From 55-13 sp037190145 (GTDB lineage: Bacteria > Armatimonadota > Fimbriimonadia > Fimbriimonadales > Fimbriimonadaceae): 64,000 bases of DNA. A model generated the notes under the pieces. That model made no database searches. It worked only from the letters and a program-made list of their open reading frames with translations, and had not been told where the DNA came from. Location: NCBI GenBank assembly GCA_037190145.1, contig JBBCJU010000005.1, positions 217,983-281,982 of the forward strand. Reading direction: 5' to 3'. The first letter of the stretch is position 1. Every line of letters starts with the position of its first letter. This document shows positions 42,362 through 51,790 of this stretch, one piece after another. The position numbers and the translations under genes were made by a program.

Positions 42362-42748
42362 ATGAGCATTCGACTTCGACCGGTATTCACAGTTTTCCTT
42401 GTAGCTGCGGCTATCATCGGAGTTTCTATAGCATTCATTGCTAACGCTAGTCCGTACGTTTCAGTTTCCGAAGCTCGCAAGACTGGTGCCACAAATGTCC
42501 ATCTGAAGGGAGATTTGATCAAATCTAGTGTCAAAAACGATGTTAAGACACATACTCTCCAGTTCGAGCTAAAGGACGAAAATGGCGAAGTCCTAAAAGT
42601 CGTCCATAACGGGACCCCGCCGCAAGACATGTCCCAAGCAACAGAAGTCGTTGCTATTGGATCCATGAAGGGCGACGAATTCCACTCTCATAAACTCTTG
42701 ATCAAGTGTCCTTCAAAATACGAAGGCACAGAAAAGGCAAAATACTAA
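42362..42748 (+). CDS. ccmE: cytochrome c maturation protein CcmE, CxxxY type
   Basis: 128 residues. N-terminal membrane anchor (PVFTVFLVAAAIIGVSIAFI), then the OB-fold heme chaperone domain: ATNVHLKGDLIKSS, LQFELKDENGEVLKVVHNGT, ATEVVAIGSMKGDEFHSHKL. The heme-attachment motif is CPSKY (Cys116-x-x-x-Tyr120) in place of the usual HxxxY, as in the variant CcmE proteins of Desulfovibrio and archaea. Transfers heme to CcmF. ccmF starts 1 bp after its stop. Confidence 0.85.
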   Translation: MSIRLRPVFTVFLVAAAIIGVSIAFIANASPYVSVSEARKTGATNVHLKGDLIKSSVKNDVKTHTLQFELKDENGEVLKVVHNGTPPQDMSQATEVVAIGSMKGDEFHSHKLLIKCPSKYEGTEKAKY

Positions 42749-42749
42749 C

Positions 42750-45113
42750 GTGCAGCCACAACTTCCTCCGATGCCAGCCGCTCCCGCATGGGGAATGGCT
42801 TTGGGGCCTATCGGCAAAGGCCTAATATTCGCTTCAATCGCATTTTTCCTTATCAGCATTATCGGTTGGGCGGTAAAGCGAAATGGAATCGGCAAGGTTG
42901 GTTTTTGGCTTGGCTCCCTGAGCTTGTTCGGTGCTTTTGGCTGTCTTGCTGCCTTATTCCTCGGCAATCAGTACCAGTACGACTACGTTTTCAGCCACAG
43001 CGAGACAATTCTTGCGACCAAGTATAAAGTCGCTGCTATCTGGTCCGGTCAACAAGGGTCATTCCTTCTATGGGCAGTCTGTTCTGCATTTTTTGGCTTA
43101 CTCGTCGCTCCTAAAACCGGAGAATATCGCCGCTGGTTTACCATTCCGTATGCCGTTTTCCTCGGAGGATTGGGAGCCATTCTGGCCTATGAAACACCAT
43201 TTAATCTCATCCCAGAGATTGCAGCTTTAGCCAGCCCAGTAACCCCGCCGACAGGCACTGGTTTAACCCCTGCTCTCCAAAACTATTGGGTCGTTATCCA
43301 TCCACCAACGATCTTCATGGGCTTTGGGTCACTCACAGTTCTGTATTGTTGGGCACTCGCCGCGATGATCACTCGCAGCCCCCTCGATTGGGCAAAAATG
43401 GTACGCCCCTGGGCAATCGCATCAGCCACCATTCTTGGAATTGGTCTCATCATGGGTGGCTTCTGGGCCTATGAAACGTTAGGTTGGGGAGGCTTCTGGG
43501 CTTGGGATCCGGTTGAAAACGTTAGCTTTGTTCCCTGGGTTCTCGGCATCTGTTTAATCCACGGTCTGATCATTCAAATCACAAGGGGCCGATACATCGG
43601 CGCAAATCTCGTTCTTGCCGGGCTTCCCTTTATTGCCTTCGTTTACGGCACATTCCTTACCCGCTCAGGTTTTCTTGGAGACTCGAGCGTGCATAGCTTT
43701 GCCCAAATGCAACGGGGAGCGCTTTGGGTCCTTGTTAGTGTCGGTATCGTCGCTATTGTTGCCTTCTTCGGGGTTTATCTAGCGCGAGGTCGAAGACTTG
43801 CGGCTGAGTTCTCGACGGGTGAGACACCCAAAGGCATTAACCGCGAAGGCATGTATCAATCAAGCATTTTGCTGATGAGTGCCTTTGCTGCCGCAACAGC
43901 GATTGGTATGAGTATGCCGTTCGTTTCTTCAATGGCGATGAAACGAAACATAGCCATTGAACCTTGGCTTTACCATCAAGTTCTCAGTTGGGCATACATC
44001 CCCATCATGCTTTTGATGGCCGCTGTTCCCTTTATTTCCTGGCGAACAATGACCGGCCGAGAACTCACGAGCCGAATACTGAATATCTTGTCATTCAGTA
44101 TTGGTATGACCGGCTTTAGCCTATGGTTCATCAGAGGTATTGGTGCAGGAAAGACAACTCTGATTGCCGGTTTTATTGAGATCTCAACCGTCGCTTGGGT
44201 GTCGTTCCTACTATTTCTATCTTTCTTCGTAGTTTTTGCAAATATTTGGAGAGCAATAGAGGTCGTCAAAAAGTCACCCATGTCGACGGGTGGCTTTATC
44301 TCCCACTTTGGCCTCGCCATCTTCATGGCCGGAATGGTTCTTTCCAGTGGTCTTGAAACAAAAGAACGACTTAACGTTCAACGTTCTCGCCCAGATTCAA
44401 AAGGTCCGTATACCGTTACGCTCAAGGAAGATCCTAAGCCTGACGAACTCTTCAATCGGGATAATAAAGTTCTTTTTAGCGTAGACAGCCCAGACGGCAC
44501 CTTTACTGCCCGCCCCGGCTTGTACTACACCGATTCAGCTGATGGGCCAAAGCCGATGCTATGGCCCCATATCCAGCGTTATGGATCGCATGATGTTTAC
44601 TTCACTCTCGGAGCTCCCTCAATGAATTACTGGGATACGCCCGTGATGATGAAACCTGGCGAATCAAAAACGGAAAAGGACGTCACGCTCACATACCATG
44701 GCTACGAGGTTGTTGGAGAGCCTGGTTCTCCCGGAACGAAGTTTGTGGGCAAAGTAACCGTTTCGTATGAAGGCGTCAAACTAGATGTCAATCCTGTCTT
44801 TGCAATCGGACAAGATCCTTCCATGCCGGTTGCAGGTGAGTTCAGGGTATTGATGACTAGAATCGATGCCGCCACAAAAGGAGCTGAGTTCCAGCTCTTC
44901 TTTGCTGAAGCTATCTACCCAATTGAGATTTACTATAAACCTATGACCGGTCTTGTCTGGGGAGGGGCTGGTATCCTAACGATTGGCGGATTCATGGCGG
45001 CATTTTATCGTCGTCCTCGAAACCCTAAATCCGGTGTACCAGTAGATCCAGAAGCCATTTTGGAACCAGAACCTGAACCGGCAAAAGACAATGCGCCTGC
45101 TCCAGTTGCTTAA
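42750..45113 (+). CDS. ccmF: cytochrome c-type biogenesis protein CcmF
   Basis: 787 residues with a GTG start. About 15 hydrophobic helices. WWD domain WGGFWAWDPVENVSFVPW, upstream SGQQGSFLLWA and VIHPPTIFMGFGS, and the conserved His ligands typical of heme-handling proteins. The C-terminal extracytoplasmic CcmF domain (YTVTLKEDPKPDELFNRDNK and ITLTYHGYEVVGEPG-type strands) is present. It ligates heme from CcmE to apocytochrome c. CcmABCD and CcmGH are not in this window. panD starts within its last 23 bp. Confidence 0.93.
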   Translation: MQPQLPPMPAAPAWGMALGPIGKGLIFASIAFFLISIIGWAVKRNGIGKVGFWLGSLSLFGAFGCLAALFLGNQYQYDYVFSHSETILATKYKVAAIWSGQQGSFLLWAVCSAFFGLLVAPKTGEYRRWFTIPYAVFLGGLGAILAYETPFNLIPEIAALASPVTPPTGTGLTPALQNYWVVIHPPTIFMGFGSLTVLYCWALAAMITRSPLDWAKMVRPWAIASATILGIGLIMGGFWAYETLGWGGFWAWDPVENVSFVPWVLGICLIHGLIIQITRGRYIGANLVLAGLPFIAFVYGTFLTRSGFLGDSSVHSFAQMQRGALWVLVSVGIVAIVAFFGVYLARGRRLAAEFSTGETPKGINREGMYQSSILLMSAFAAATAIGMSMPFVSSMAMKRNIAIEPWLYHQVLSWAYIPIMLLMAAVPFISWRTMTGRELTSRILNILSFSIGMTGFSLWFIRGIGAGKTTLIAGFIEISTVAWVSFLLFLSFFVVFANIWRAIEVVKKSPMSTGGFISHFGLAIFMAGMVLSSGLETKERLNVQRSRPDSKGPYTVTLKEDPKPDELFNRDNKVLFSVDSPDGTFTARPGLYYTDSADGPKPMLWPHIQRYGSHDVYFTLGAPSMNYWDTPVMMKPGESKTEKDVTLTYHGYEVVGEPGSPGTKFVGKVTVSYEGVKLDVNPVFAIGQDPSMPVAGEFRVLMTRIDAATKGAEFQLFFAEAIYPIEIYYKPMTGLVWGGAGILTIGGFMAAFYRRPRNPKSGVPVDPEAILEPEPEPAKDNAPAPVA

Positions 45114-45453
45114 ATCAAAACTTCATCATGCTCGCGTCACCTACGCTAATCCCGATTATGTTGGGAGTATAGAAATTGATGGCGAACTGATGAAGAGGGT
45201 CGGAATTCAAGATGGTGAAATGGTCCAAATTTGGGCTGTAGATCATGGCGCTCGAATCAGCACTTACGCTTTCGCCGGTCCCAAAGGTGTCGTTGGTCTG
45301 AATGGCGGAGCTGCTCGCTTCTTCAATTCTGGTGATCGCCTTATCATCTGCGCATTCACCTGGACGGATGAAGAAGTCACCCCAAGTGTGGTGCTTCTCA
45401 ATGAGAATAATGAGGTAGTGCGAGACATGACTCCATTCTCTGTCGTAGGCTAG
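45091..45453 (+). CDS. panD: aspartate 1-decarboxylase precursor
   Basis: 120 residues, family length. LLQLLKSKLHHARVTYANPD, YVGSIEIDGELMKRVG (self-cleavage between Gly25 and Ser26, making the pyruvoyl group), NGARISTYAFAGPKGVVGLN, GGAARFFNSGDRLIICAF. Makes beta-alanine from aspartate for pantothenate and CoA. ATG start lies inside the 3' end of ccmF (23-bp overlap). Not a usual ccm neighbour, so the coupling is probably a locus packing effect. Confidence 0.93.
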   Translation: MRLLQLLKSKLHHARVTYANPDYVGSIEIDGELMKRVGIQDGEMVQIWAVDHGARISTYAFAGPKGVVGLNGGAARFFNSGDRLIICAFTWTDEEVTPSVVLLNENNEVVRDMTPFSVVG

Positions 45454-45500
45454 TTTCTTTTCTTTGACTTTCCACCACCCTGCTTGACTAAACTGGCGGG

Positions 45501-46991
45501 GTGTCCAACGTTGCACCGCGCTTCCACGAAGATTCTGACTTTGTTGCTCCAAGCCCTTGGAAGGCTTTTGCAGGCATCGCGGTGTTCATCCTTGTCTACC
45601 TCGCGACAGGCTCGCTAGACCCCAAACAAAGGGCTGTCGCCGCAACCTTCTCGGCCGCAGTTTTCCTTTGGATTACAGAAGCCATTCCCTTGGCTATTAC
45701 TGCCTTACTCAGCACCGTTGCGCTCGTAGTAACGGGAGCACTCAGCAGTAAAGAGGCATTTGGTGCCTATGGAGACCAAATCATCCTCCTCTTTATTGGC
45801 AGCTTTATCCTAGCCAAAGCCATGGAAGATTCCGGCCTAGATCGCCGCTTGGCTTTAAGGCTGCTAAGCAAACGATGGGCCACCAAATCAGGAGCTGCGA
45901 CCCTCCTCAGTTTTGGAACGATTGCCTGTGGTATCAGCCTTTTTGTAAGCAATACCGCCACTGCGGCAATGCTCCTACCCATTACCCTGACTCTCGTAAA
46001 GAGCATCAATGCTCAAACCTCGAACCAAACAGCGTCGACTGGGTTTCTCCTCATGCTCGCATGGGGTTCAAGTATTGCGGTTGGCACCATAATCGGCACA
46101 CCACCGAATGTGCTTGGCGTTGGCCTTATTGCGGAAACGACGGGCACGCGGATTAACTTTCTCACTTGGGCTGCTTTCGGAATGCCGATCACCCTCATCA
46201 TGCTCGTCATCGCATGGTTGCTCCTAAAACCTCGTAAAGCCGCGGACACGGGTGACGCTACAACCGTTCGAGAGTTTGCCGCTAGAGAACTCATTGAACT
46301 TGGCCCGATTAAACCATCCGAACGAGCCACGATCATCGCGTTCGCATGCGCCCTATTGCTTTGGCTAGTGCCAGGGTTTATCGAATATGGCTACGGGTCC
46401 GCTTCAGATATATCGAAGCTGTGGAATGCCCGATTGCCAGAAGCCGTTGCGGCACTGATCGGAACCATAATCTTGTTCCTTATTCCTTGTCGAGATACTC
46501 CAACAGGTCGAGCCATGACCTGGCAAAGTGCGGCTAAGGTTGAATGGGGAACCATCCTCTTATTTGCCGGAGGACTTGCCCTTGGTAAAGCGGCCTTTGA
46601 CTCTGGACTAGCCAAAATCATGGGGGAATCAGTGGCCAGCGCCTTGGGAGCTAAAGATGTCTGGACCATTACTGCACTTGCCACAATTCTTGGCATTGTC
46701 ATCAGTGAACTGGCAAGTAATACAGCGTCCGCAAATGTTATTGTGCCCGTCGCTATGGCGATCGCCCAAGGAGCGGATGTTAACCCAATACCACCTGCGC
46801 TCGGGGCCGTCATTGGGGCCAATCTCGGGTTCATGCTCCCCATTAGCACCCCACCGAACGCTATCGTCTATTCAACTGGTTTGATACCCGCGAAGGTGAT
46901 GATGAAGAAGGGATTGGTTTTTGATATTGTAGGGTTTGTCGTAACGATGGCATGTCTGCGAATCATTCTCCCGCTGCTTGGTCTTGCCTAA
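45501..46991 (+). CDS. SLC13/DASS family sodium:anion symporter
   Basis: 496 residues with a GTG start; about 12 hydrophobic helices. LFLWITEAIPLAITALLSTV, KEAFGAYGDQIILLFIGSFI, and the substrate/sodium signatures SNTATAAMLLPI and ELASNTASANVIVPVAMAIA, plus LPISTPPNAIVYSTGLI. Imports C4-dicarboxylates, citrate, sulfate or phosphate; the exact substrate is not predictable. Separated from panD by 47 bp. Confidence 0.88.
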   Translation: MSNVAPRFHEDSDFVAPSPWKAFAGIAVFILVYLATGSLDPKQRAVAATFSAAVFLWITEAIPLAITALLSTVALVVTGALSSKEAFGAYGDQIILLFIGSFILAKAMEDSGLDRRLALRLLSKRWATKSGAATLLSFGTIACGISLFVSNTATAAMLLPITLTLVKSINAQTSNQTASTGFLLMLAWGSSIAVGTIIGTPPNVLGVGLIAETTGTRINFLTWAAFGMPITLIMLVIAWLLLKPRKAADTGDATTVREFAARELIELGPIKPSERATIIAFACALLLWLVPGFIEYGYGSASDISKLWNARLPEAVAALIGTIILFLIPCRDTPTGRAMTWQSAAKVEWGTILLFAGGLALGKAAFDSGLAKIMGESVASALGAKDVWTITALATILGIVISELASNTASANVIVPVAMAIAQGADVNPIPPALGAVIGANLGFMLPISTPPNAIVYSTGLIPAKVMMKKGLVFDIVGFVVTMACLRIILPLLGLA

Positions 46992-47064
46992 CTTCAACAC
47001 TATCGGCAAAAACACTGACACTCATGTAGGCTCAAAGTTTGGAGCATGGTGTAAGTTATGGGTT

Positions 47065-47943
47065 ATGAGGAGACTTGCTTTTGTTTTTCCGATGCTTGGG
47101 GCATCGGTTGCACTTCCATTTTTAGCTAACGCATCCACCATTCGCCATGATGTTGCGGATTCAGAGTACAGAGCTTTGGGTAACTCCTTTGCTAGCGTTG
47201 GCTCGGTGTCGGCTTCCTCGGGCTTTGGGTCTGGTACGTTGATCGGTTCAAACTGGATTCTTACTGCCGCGCATATGGGAGCAAATGGCAGTAGCGGCAC
47301 TTTCAATGTTGGAGGGAGCAGCTACAACTACACAAACTTGATCCGGCACCCAAGCTATTCAACAAACTCACGTTACGACTTTGCTCTCGCACAATTGACA
47401 AGTCATGTTAGTAACGTCACTCCAAGCCTCTACTACAACGGAACAGAAGAGCTTGGCAAGGTTGGCACATCTGTTGGATTCGGCGGATTTGGCACTGGAA
47501 ACACAGGGGTTACTTCTGGAGCTGGTACCAAACGTGGCTTCACTAATGTCATTGACCGATACGAAAACGGCTCTCTTCTCTCAGACTTTGATAGTCCTGC
47601 AGGAACTGGAAATGTATTAGGTCTGTTTGGCCCTTCATCCGCTACCCCGACTGCGTTAGAAGGCAATGTTGTTCCTGGTGATAGCGGTGGAGGGCTCTTT
47701 GTTGATCTAGGTTACGGCAACTTGCTAACCGGTGTTACTTCATTTGTATGGTGGGCCACAGGATCTGAGTTTCCAGTAGGTGAGCCTTATGGTCGGTATG
47801 GTCAAGGTTCAGGCTGGGCAGACATCACCCTAGCTTCTTCCTGGATTCAACAAACGACGGGCATCGCCCCTGTTCCAGAACCCGCTACAATGGCTGCCTT
47901 AGGACTTGGCATGGTTGCCTTGCTTCGACGCAAGCGCAAGTAG
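47065..47943 (+). CDS. secreted trypsin-like serine protease with PEP-CTERM tail
   Basis: About 292 residues from ATG 47065; the frame is open to 46978, overlapping the transporter, but the later Met gives a typical signal peptide (RRLAFVFPMLGASVALPF). Trypsin-like core: GSGTLIGSNWILTAAH (catalytic His), RYDFALAQL (Asp) and VVPGDSGGGLFVD (Ser). The C-terminus PVPEPATMAALGLGMVALLR-RKRK is a PEP-CTERM signal for exosortase-dependent sorting: a Pro-Glu-Pro box, a hydrophobic helix and a basic tail. No exosortase gene is in the window. Confidence 0.88.
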   Translation: MRRLAFVFPMLGASVALPFLANASTIRHDVADSEYRALGNSFASVGSVSASSGFGSGTLIGSNWILTAAHMGANGSSGTFNVGGSSYNYTNLIRHPSYSTNSRYDFALAQLTSHVSNVTPSLYYNGTEELGKVGTSVGFGGFGTGNTGVTSGAGTKRGFTNVIDRYENGSLLSDFDSPAGTGNVLGLFGPSSATPTALEGNVVPGDSGGGLFVDLGYGNLLTGVTSFVWWATGSEFPVGEPYGRYGQGSGWADITLASSWIQQTTGIAPVPEPATMAALGLGMVALLRRKRK

Positions 47944-47964
47944 TTGGGTTGAGTAGCTTAACAG

Positions 47965-48981
47965 CTACTCAATCTTCCCGTCGATCTTCGGTCGGTTAGG
48001 ACGATTAGCCAGATTCCATGCTGTAACACAGATAGTCTGGCTAATCTTCTCTAGCTTCTTATAGTCGATTTTGTGCGCCTCATCACCCACTTGGTGATAG
48101 TCTTCATGAACCCCATCAAAAAAGAACGCAATGGGAATTCCTAGTCGCGCATAGCTATAGTGATCGCTTCTGAAATAAAGGTTTTCAGGGTCATACGGCT
48201 GATCGTAGTGATAGTTGTATTCCAACTTAAAAAGGTTTCTGTTTACGTTGGCTACGAGATTGCCAAGTTCTGTGCTTAGCCGCCTAGAACCGATTACATA
48301 GATTGAGTTTGGCCCAGAGAGCATCTTATTCTCCGGTTTGTTATCCCCCGCGGCTTTAGATCTTCCGATCATATCAATATTCAACTGAGCAACTATGGAC
48401 TTTATGGGAACGGTTGGGTTATTAGTAAAGTATTCGGAACCCCATAGCCCATGCTCTTCACCCGCATGCCATACAAAAAGAATGGACCGCTTCGGCTTTG
48501 GGCCTCTGGACATGGCGTGAGCCATCTCCAGCATGGCTACGGTTCCCGAGCCATCATCATCCGCACCATTGAAGATACGGTCCTTTCCATCCTCGGCCAA
48601 GCCAACGTGGTCGTAATGAGATCCAATCGCCACGTACTCGGCAGATAGCTTAGGATCAGCCCCTTTCAGAATCGCAATTACATTTCGAGAAGTCTTCCCT
48701 TCCGAGCCCGGCAAAGGGAATTCTTGAAAATAACTTCCCTTTGTTCCGCCTGGCTGCAACCCATACAATTTCATTTGGGTCGCAATATATTCGGCCGCAA
48801 TGTCAAGACCTCTGGAGGGCGTATTACGCCCCTCAAGTAAGTCATGTGAGACAAACTCGAGGTGGGCTTTTAGTCGACCCGCAGTAATTGCGACATAGTT
48901 CCCCTGGTCGGGTTTAACCTGAGACGATGATGTCGCCGCTGCAATACATAAGGCAGCTAGCAAAAAGGGTCGAAGATGCAT
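47965..48981 (-). CDS. secreted M28 family metallopeptidase
   Basis: 338 residues. Signal peptide LRPFLLAALCIAAATSSS. Zinc-peptidase motifs: VAIGSHYDHVG (first His), NGADDDGSGTVAMLEMAHAM (bridging Asp), WHAGEEHGLWGSEYF (Glu pair), NIDMIGRS, and a last SDHYSYARLGIPIAFFFDGV (His). Resembles aminopeptidase/glutaminyl-cyclase-like members. Convergent with the PEP-CTERM protease gene, so two secreted proteases lie tail to tail. Confidence 0.9.
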   Translation of the reverse strand: MHLRPFLLAALCIAAATSSSQVKPDQGNYVAITAGRLKAHLEFVSHDLLEGRNTPSRGLDIAAEYIATQMKLYGLQPGGTKGSYFQEFPLPGSEGKTSRNVIAILKGADPKLSAEYVAIGSHYDHVGLAEDGKDRIFNGADDDGSGTVAMLEMAHAMSRGPKPKRSILFVWHAGEEHGLWGSEYFTNNPTVPIKSIVAQLNIDMIGRSKAAGDNKPENKMLSGPNSIYVIGSRRLSTELGNLVANVNRNLFKLEYNYHYDQPYDPENLYFRSDHYSYARLGIPIAFFFDGVHEDYHQVGDEAHKIDYKKLEKISQTICVTAWNLANRPNRPKIDGKIE

Positions 48982-49023
48982 GCATCATCCTAGCGTCTTC
49001 AACCCTTTATTTGCTCGATTCTT

Positions 49024-49740
49024 CTACTTCGTCGAGAAAAGATCGTCCGACAAGCCCTGGTTAACCTTTAAGCCTGTATAAATCGCTTCACCCGCCAAGA
49101 TGCCGTCGTTATTTCTCACTTGAACTTTGGTTGGTAGCCAAACTCCGTTAAAGTTCTTTGGCTCCGTGTACGTAAAAGTAGCCAGCTGACGTCCAGGCTG
49201 ATTGAACCACTCGCGTTTGGTTACAAACTTTTTCTCTGTATCAATCCAAACTCGATGCCGACTCGTATCATCAAGCTTCTTAGGGTAGGTGATGTCAAAA
49301 ACGACATTATTAGTGGCCCGGTCTAGTCTCACGAACTTGGCCTCAAATAGTCCATCAAACAAAGAAGGCGTCAACATGCCGAAGTCCAACAACGTTTGAC
49401 GGCGACCAGGGGACTTAGCTAGATTCTGTCGAACATTAACCTTTGCTCTCGGAATCCGGATCAGAACCGTTGGTCCGTTGATGATGTAAAGCGCCTTCGT
49501 GTCTTCCGCCTGAACTTCGATTCGCAATTTGTAAGGTTCCTTGACCTTAATCTGTGTATTGCTATTGGCTAGTCGGAAGCTGTTCCCAAAGTCATCATTG
49601 ATCTTTGCGAGTTCTTTCGAATTCAGAAATGGCGCTTTTGCAGAGAGCGAAGCATCACGGAAATTCTTCTGAACATAAGAATCAATATCTTGACTCTGCG
49701 GGGTGAAGGCCACGAGGGCGAAGGCGGCGGTTGCAATCAT
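49024..49740 (-). CDS. LolA/DUF1571-like outer-membrane sorting protein
   Basis: 238 residues. Signal-like N-terminus MIATAAFALVAFTPQSQ, then a LolA-type half-barrel pattern: FRLANSNTQIKVKEPYKLRI, TKALYIINGPTVLIRIPRAK, RHRVWIDTEKKFVTKREWFN and LATFTYTEPKNFNGVWLPTK. Such periplasmic proteins carry lipoproteins or lipids between membranes. Divergent from the next gene across 135 bp. Confidence 0.65.
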   Translation of the reverse strand: MIATAAFALVAFTPQSQDIDSYVQKNFRDASLSAKAPFLNSKELAKINDDFGNSFRLANSNTQIKVKEPYKLRIEVQAEDTKALYIINGPTVLIRIPRAKVNVRQNLAKSPGRRQTLLDFGMLTPSLFDGLFEAKFVRLDRATNNVVFDITYPKKLDDTSRHRVWIDTEKKFVTKREWFNQPGRQLATFTYTEPKNFNGVWLPTKVQVRNNDGILAGEAIYTGLKVNQGLSDDLFSTK

Positions 49741-49875
49741 CCTGTCTAAATTCTATCCTTTGCGACTTTATCGTGACAGACGAACGTCCTTTGTTCGTAT
49801 CCTGCCTGTCTTGTTACGACGTCTGGGCCAAACCCATCGTTTCCAAAGAAGGTATTTGGATACACTGGCAACCTG

Positions 49876-50919
49876 GTGACATCAGATCCTGTAGAGAGAT
49901 TTTTTGCGGAGCGCAGTTCACGACTCAATCGTCGTGCGCGCCTTCGCACGATGTCTTCCACTGAAATTATTGATACAGCGATAAAAATCTATCAACAACT
50001 GGGTTGGACATTCCTAAAGGCAACGGTTGTCCCAGCACTATTCGTGGTTGCAGCCTTTGCTTTTGTCATCGACTATGTAGTCCCTTCCCTATTTTCAACA
50101 TCGGATGCCAGCAACTTATCCACTCAGTTTGGTGAAGTTGCAGTAGCTGTTGGCTTAGCAATCCTGGTGGGTGGTCCACTGGTCATTGTGGGAGTCTCCA
50201 CAACGACCGCAATCATCGCCCAGCTTGTTTCTGACTTCATGCTTGGGAACGTTCCAAACATTGATGCTTCTATTCGAACTGCACGAAAAACCGCTTTGAC
50301 TTTAATCCGAGTCCACTTCTGGGAATTCCTTCTTGCCTGCAGTGGACTGATTGGAGGATTTGGGTTATCGATTCTAAGCTCTCAGCTAGACCAAGTCACC
50401 GACCAATCAAACGTTGTTGCCGGAGTTACCGCAGCAATCGCCATGTTTAGTTTGTCTGCCAGTGGCTTAATCTTTCTGATCGTCATTAGCCGACACGCGT
50501 TGTCGGCACCGGTAGCCGTCATAGAAGGGCGTAAACCCCGCGAAGCATCTAAAAGAAGCATTGCATTGTTGAAAGGTTCCGGTCCAATTCCCTCTGGATA
50601 TGGAAATGTCTGGTTCCTATACTTGGTGATCTTTTTGCTCACCATCCTTATTGGCATTGGATTGAGTAGTTTCCTCGCTCTCGTCGGATTTGAAAACCAC
50701 CTCGCCGCAGTTATTGACAATTTGCCCTTTGGGGCTTTGATGCTCAAGGGATTGACCTTGGTCCCCATCTACCTATGGGTTTGGACCATTGTGCCGGTAT
50801 GGGCAACCACTATAACCATCATCTACTATGAGCGAAGAATAAGATTGGAGGGATACGACATTGAAGCACTTGCCGCAGATGTCTGGCGGAATGATCGCCA
50901 AGCTCGTTTCGAGCTTTAG
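49876..50919 (+). CDS. polytopic membrane protein (GDPD-membrane-domain-like)
   Basis: 347 residues; GTG start, with ATG 49951 as an alternative that drops a basic N-terminus. About six hydrophobic helices: ATVVPALFVVAAFAFVIDYV, VAVAVGLAILVGGPLVIVGV, RVHFWEFLLACSGLIGGFGL, GLIFLIVISRHALSAPVAVI, YLVIFLLTILIGIGLSSFLA, and TIVPVWATTITIIYYERR. The last stretch TIIYYERRIRLEGYDIE recalls the membrane domain of glycerophosphodiester phosphodiesterase-like proteins. Overlaps the next gene by 59 bp. Confidence 0.6.
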   Translation: MTSDPVERFFAERSSRLNRRARLRTMSSTEIIDTAIKIYQQLGWTFLKATVVPALFVVAAFAFVIDYVVPSLFSTSDASNLSTQFGEVAVAVGLAILVGGPLVIVGVSTTTAIIAQLVSDFMLGNVPNIDASIRTARKTALTLIRVHFWEFLLACSGLIGGFGLSILSSQLDQVTDQSNVVAGVTAAIAMFSLSASGLIFLIVISRHALSAPVAVIEGRKPREASKRSIALLKGSGPIPSGYGNVWFLYLVIFLLTILIGIGLSSFLALVGFENHLAAVIDNLPFGALMLKGLTLVPIYLWVWTIVPVWATTITIIYYERRIRLEGYDIEALAADVWRNDRQARFEL

Positions 50920-51790
50920 TCTTCTCCTCACCTTCGTCGGTGCTTGGGCAAACTCGTACCGAGAGTTTGCCGACCAGCTAGAGACAGCTAAAACCCCCGA
51001 GGCTGTGCGCAGCATCGCCTCACAGTTTACAGACCTCGTTAAAACGGACCCTGCTCTCCAGAAAGCCTTCAAGGGTGAACTTACTCAGTACAACATCCAC
51101 GATATCAAATCCATGGTGGCTCTCCGCGCAATGGCGGAGTTCCGCAGTCAAGAAACGGTATCTGCAAAGGGACAGGCAAAAGAGATCAAAGCCAATCCTC
51201 TCTACAGAGATCCTGGGATTTATGAACAGAGTAACTGGCTGGAAGGCGCCCTTAAACGCTTGCGGGATTTGCTACCAAAACAAACAAACAATCCCAGCAT
51301 CAATCTCCCTCAAACGAGTGTGCCGAGTTGGATTGTTCCTGGAATGTGGCTTGTACTTGCCCTCGCGGTTATCATTTTCGGCTACTTTGCAATTCGCCAC
51401 TTTAGCTGGAAACGAGCCCTAAAGCGTAAAGCCACTGCAGTTCTTGAAGATGATGAACCGGAGAGAACTCTGGATGAATGGTTGCTTCTAGCCGACGAAC
51501 ACGCCGCCGCCGGTCGTTACAGAGAAGCGGTTCGAGCGATGTACTTATCTTGCCTTCTTAAGTTTGACGAAGCCGGTGTCGCACGCTTTGTGCGAGGTGA
51601 AACCAACTGGGAGCATCTCGCCCGAATCTCGGCAAGCCCTAAAAAACCTGGGCCGATAGATTTCCGTCCACCTACCCAAACGTTTGACCGCATTTGGTAT
51701 GGCTTTCATGTCAAAGGGATGGAAGATGTGGACCAGTTTCGTTTTTGGTACAAGCAGATCACTGAGGCCCTTCGAGGAGTGGCACGTTGA
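50861..51790 (+). CDS. DUF4129-domain membrane protein
   Basis: 309 residues with a TTG start supported by GGAGGG about 10 bases upstream (the start lies within the previous gene). N-terminal signal/anchor, a helical extracytoplasmic segment, one membrane helix (IVPGMWLVLALAVIIFGYFA) and the C-terminal cytoplasmic DUF4129 region (ADEHAAAGRYREAVRAMYLS, then FDRIWYGFHVKGMEDVDQFR, read as two parts). DUF4129 proteins commonly pair with DUF4350, DUF58 and MoxR. Here DUF4350 follows, overlapping by 4 bp. Confidence 0.75.
   Translation: MKHLPQMSGGMIAKLVSSFSLLLTFVGAWANSYREFADQLETAKTPEAVRSIASQFTDLVKTDPALQKAFKGELTQYNIHDIKSMVALRAMAEFRSQETVSAKGQAKEIKANPLYRDPGIYEQSNWLEGALKRLRDLLPKQTNNPSINLPQTSVPSWIVPGMWLVLALAVIIFGYFAIRHFSWKRALKRKATAVLEDDEPERTLDEWLLLADEHAAAGRYREAVRAMYLSCLLKFDEAGVARFVRGETNWEHLARISASPKKPGPIDFRPPTQTFDRIWYGFHVKGMEDVDQFRFWYKQITEALRGVAR

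Noticed and set aside
46978..47064. Longer N-terminus for the PEP-CTERM protease (start at 46978)
   Set aside because: It overlaps the transporter and would bury the signal peptide; the ATG at 47065 gives a normal one.
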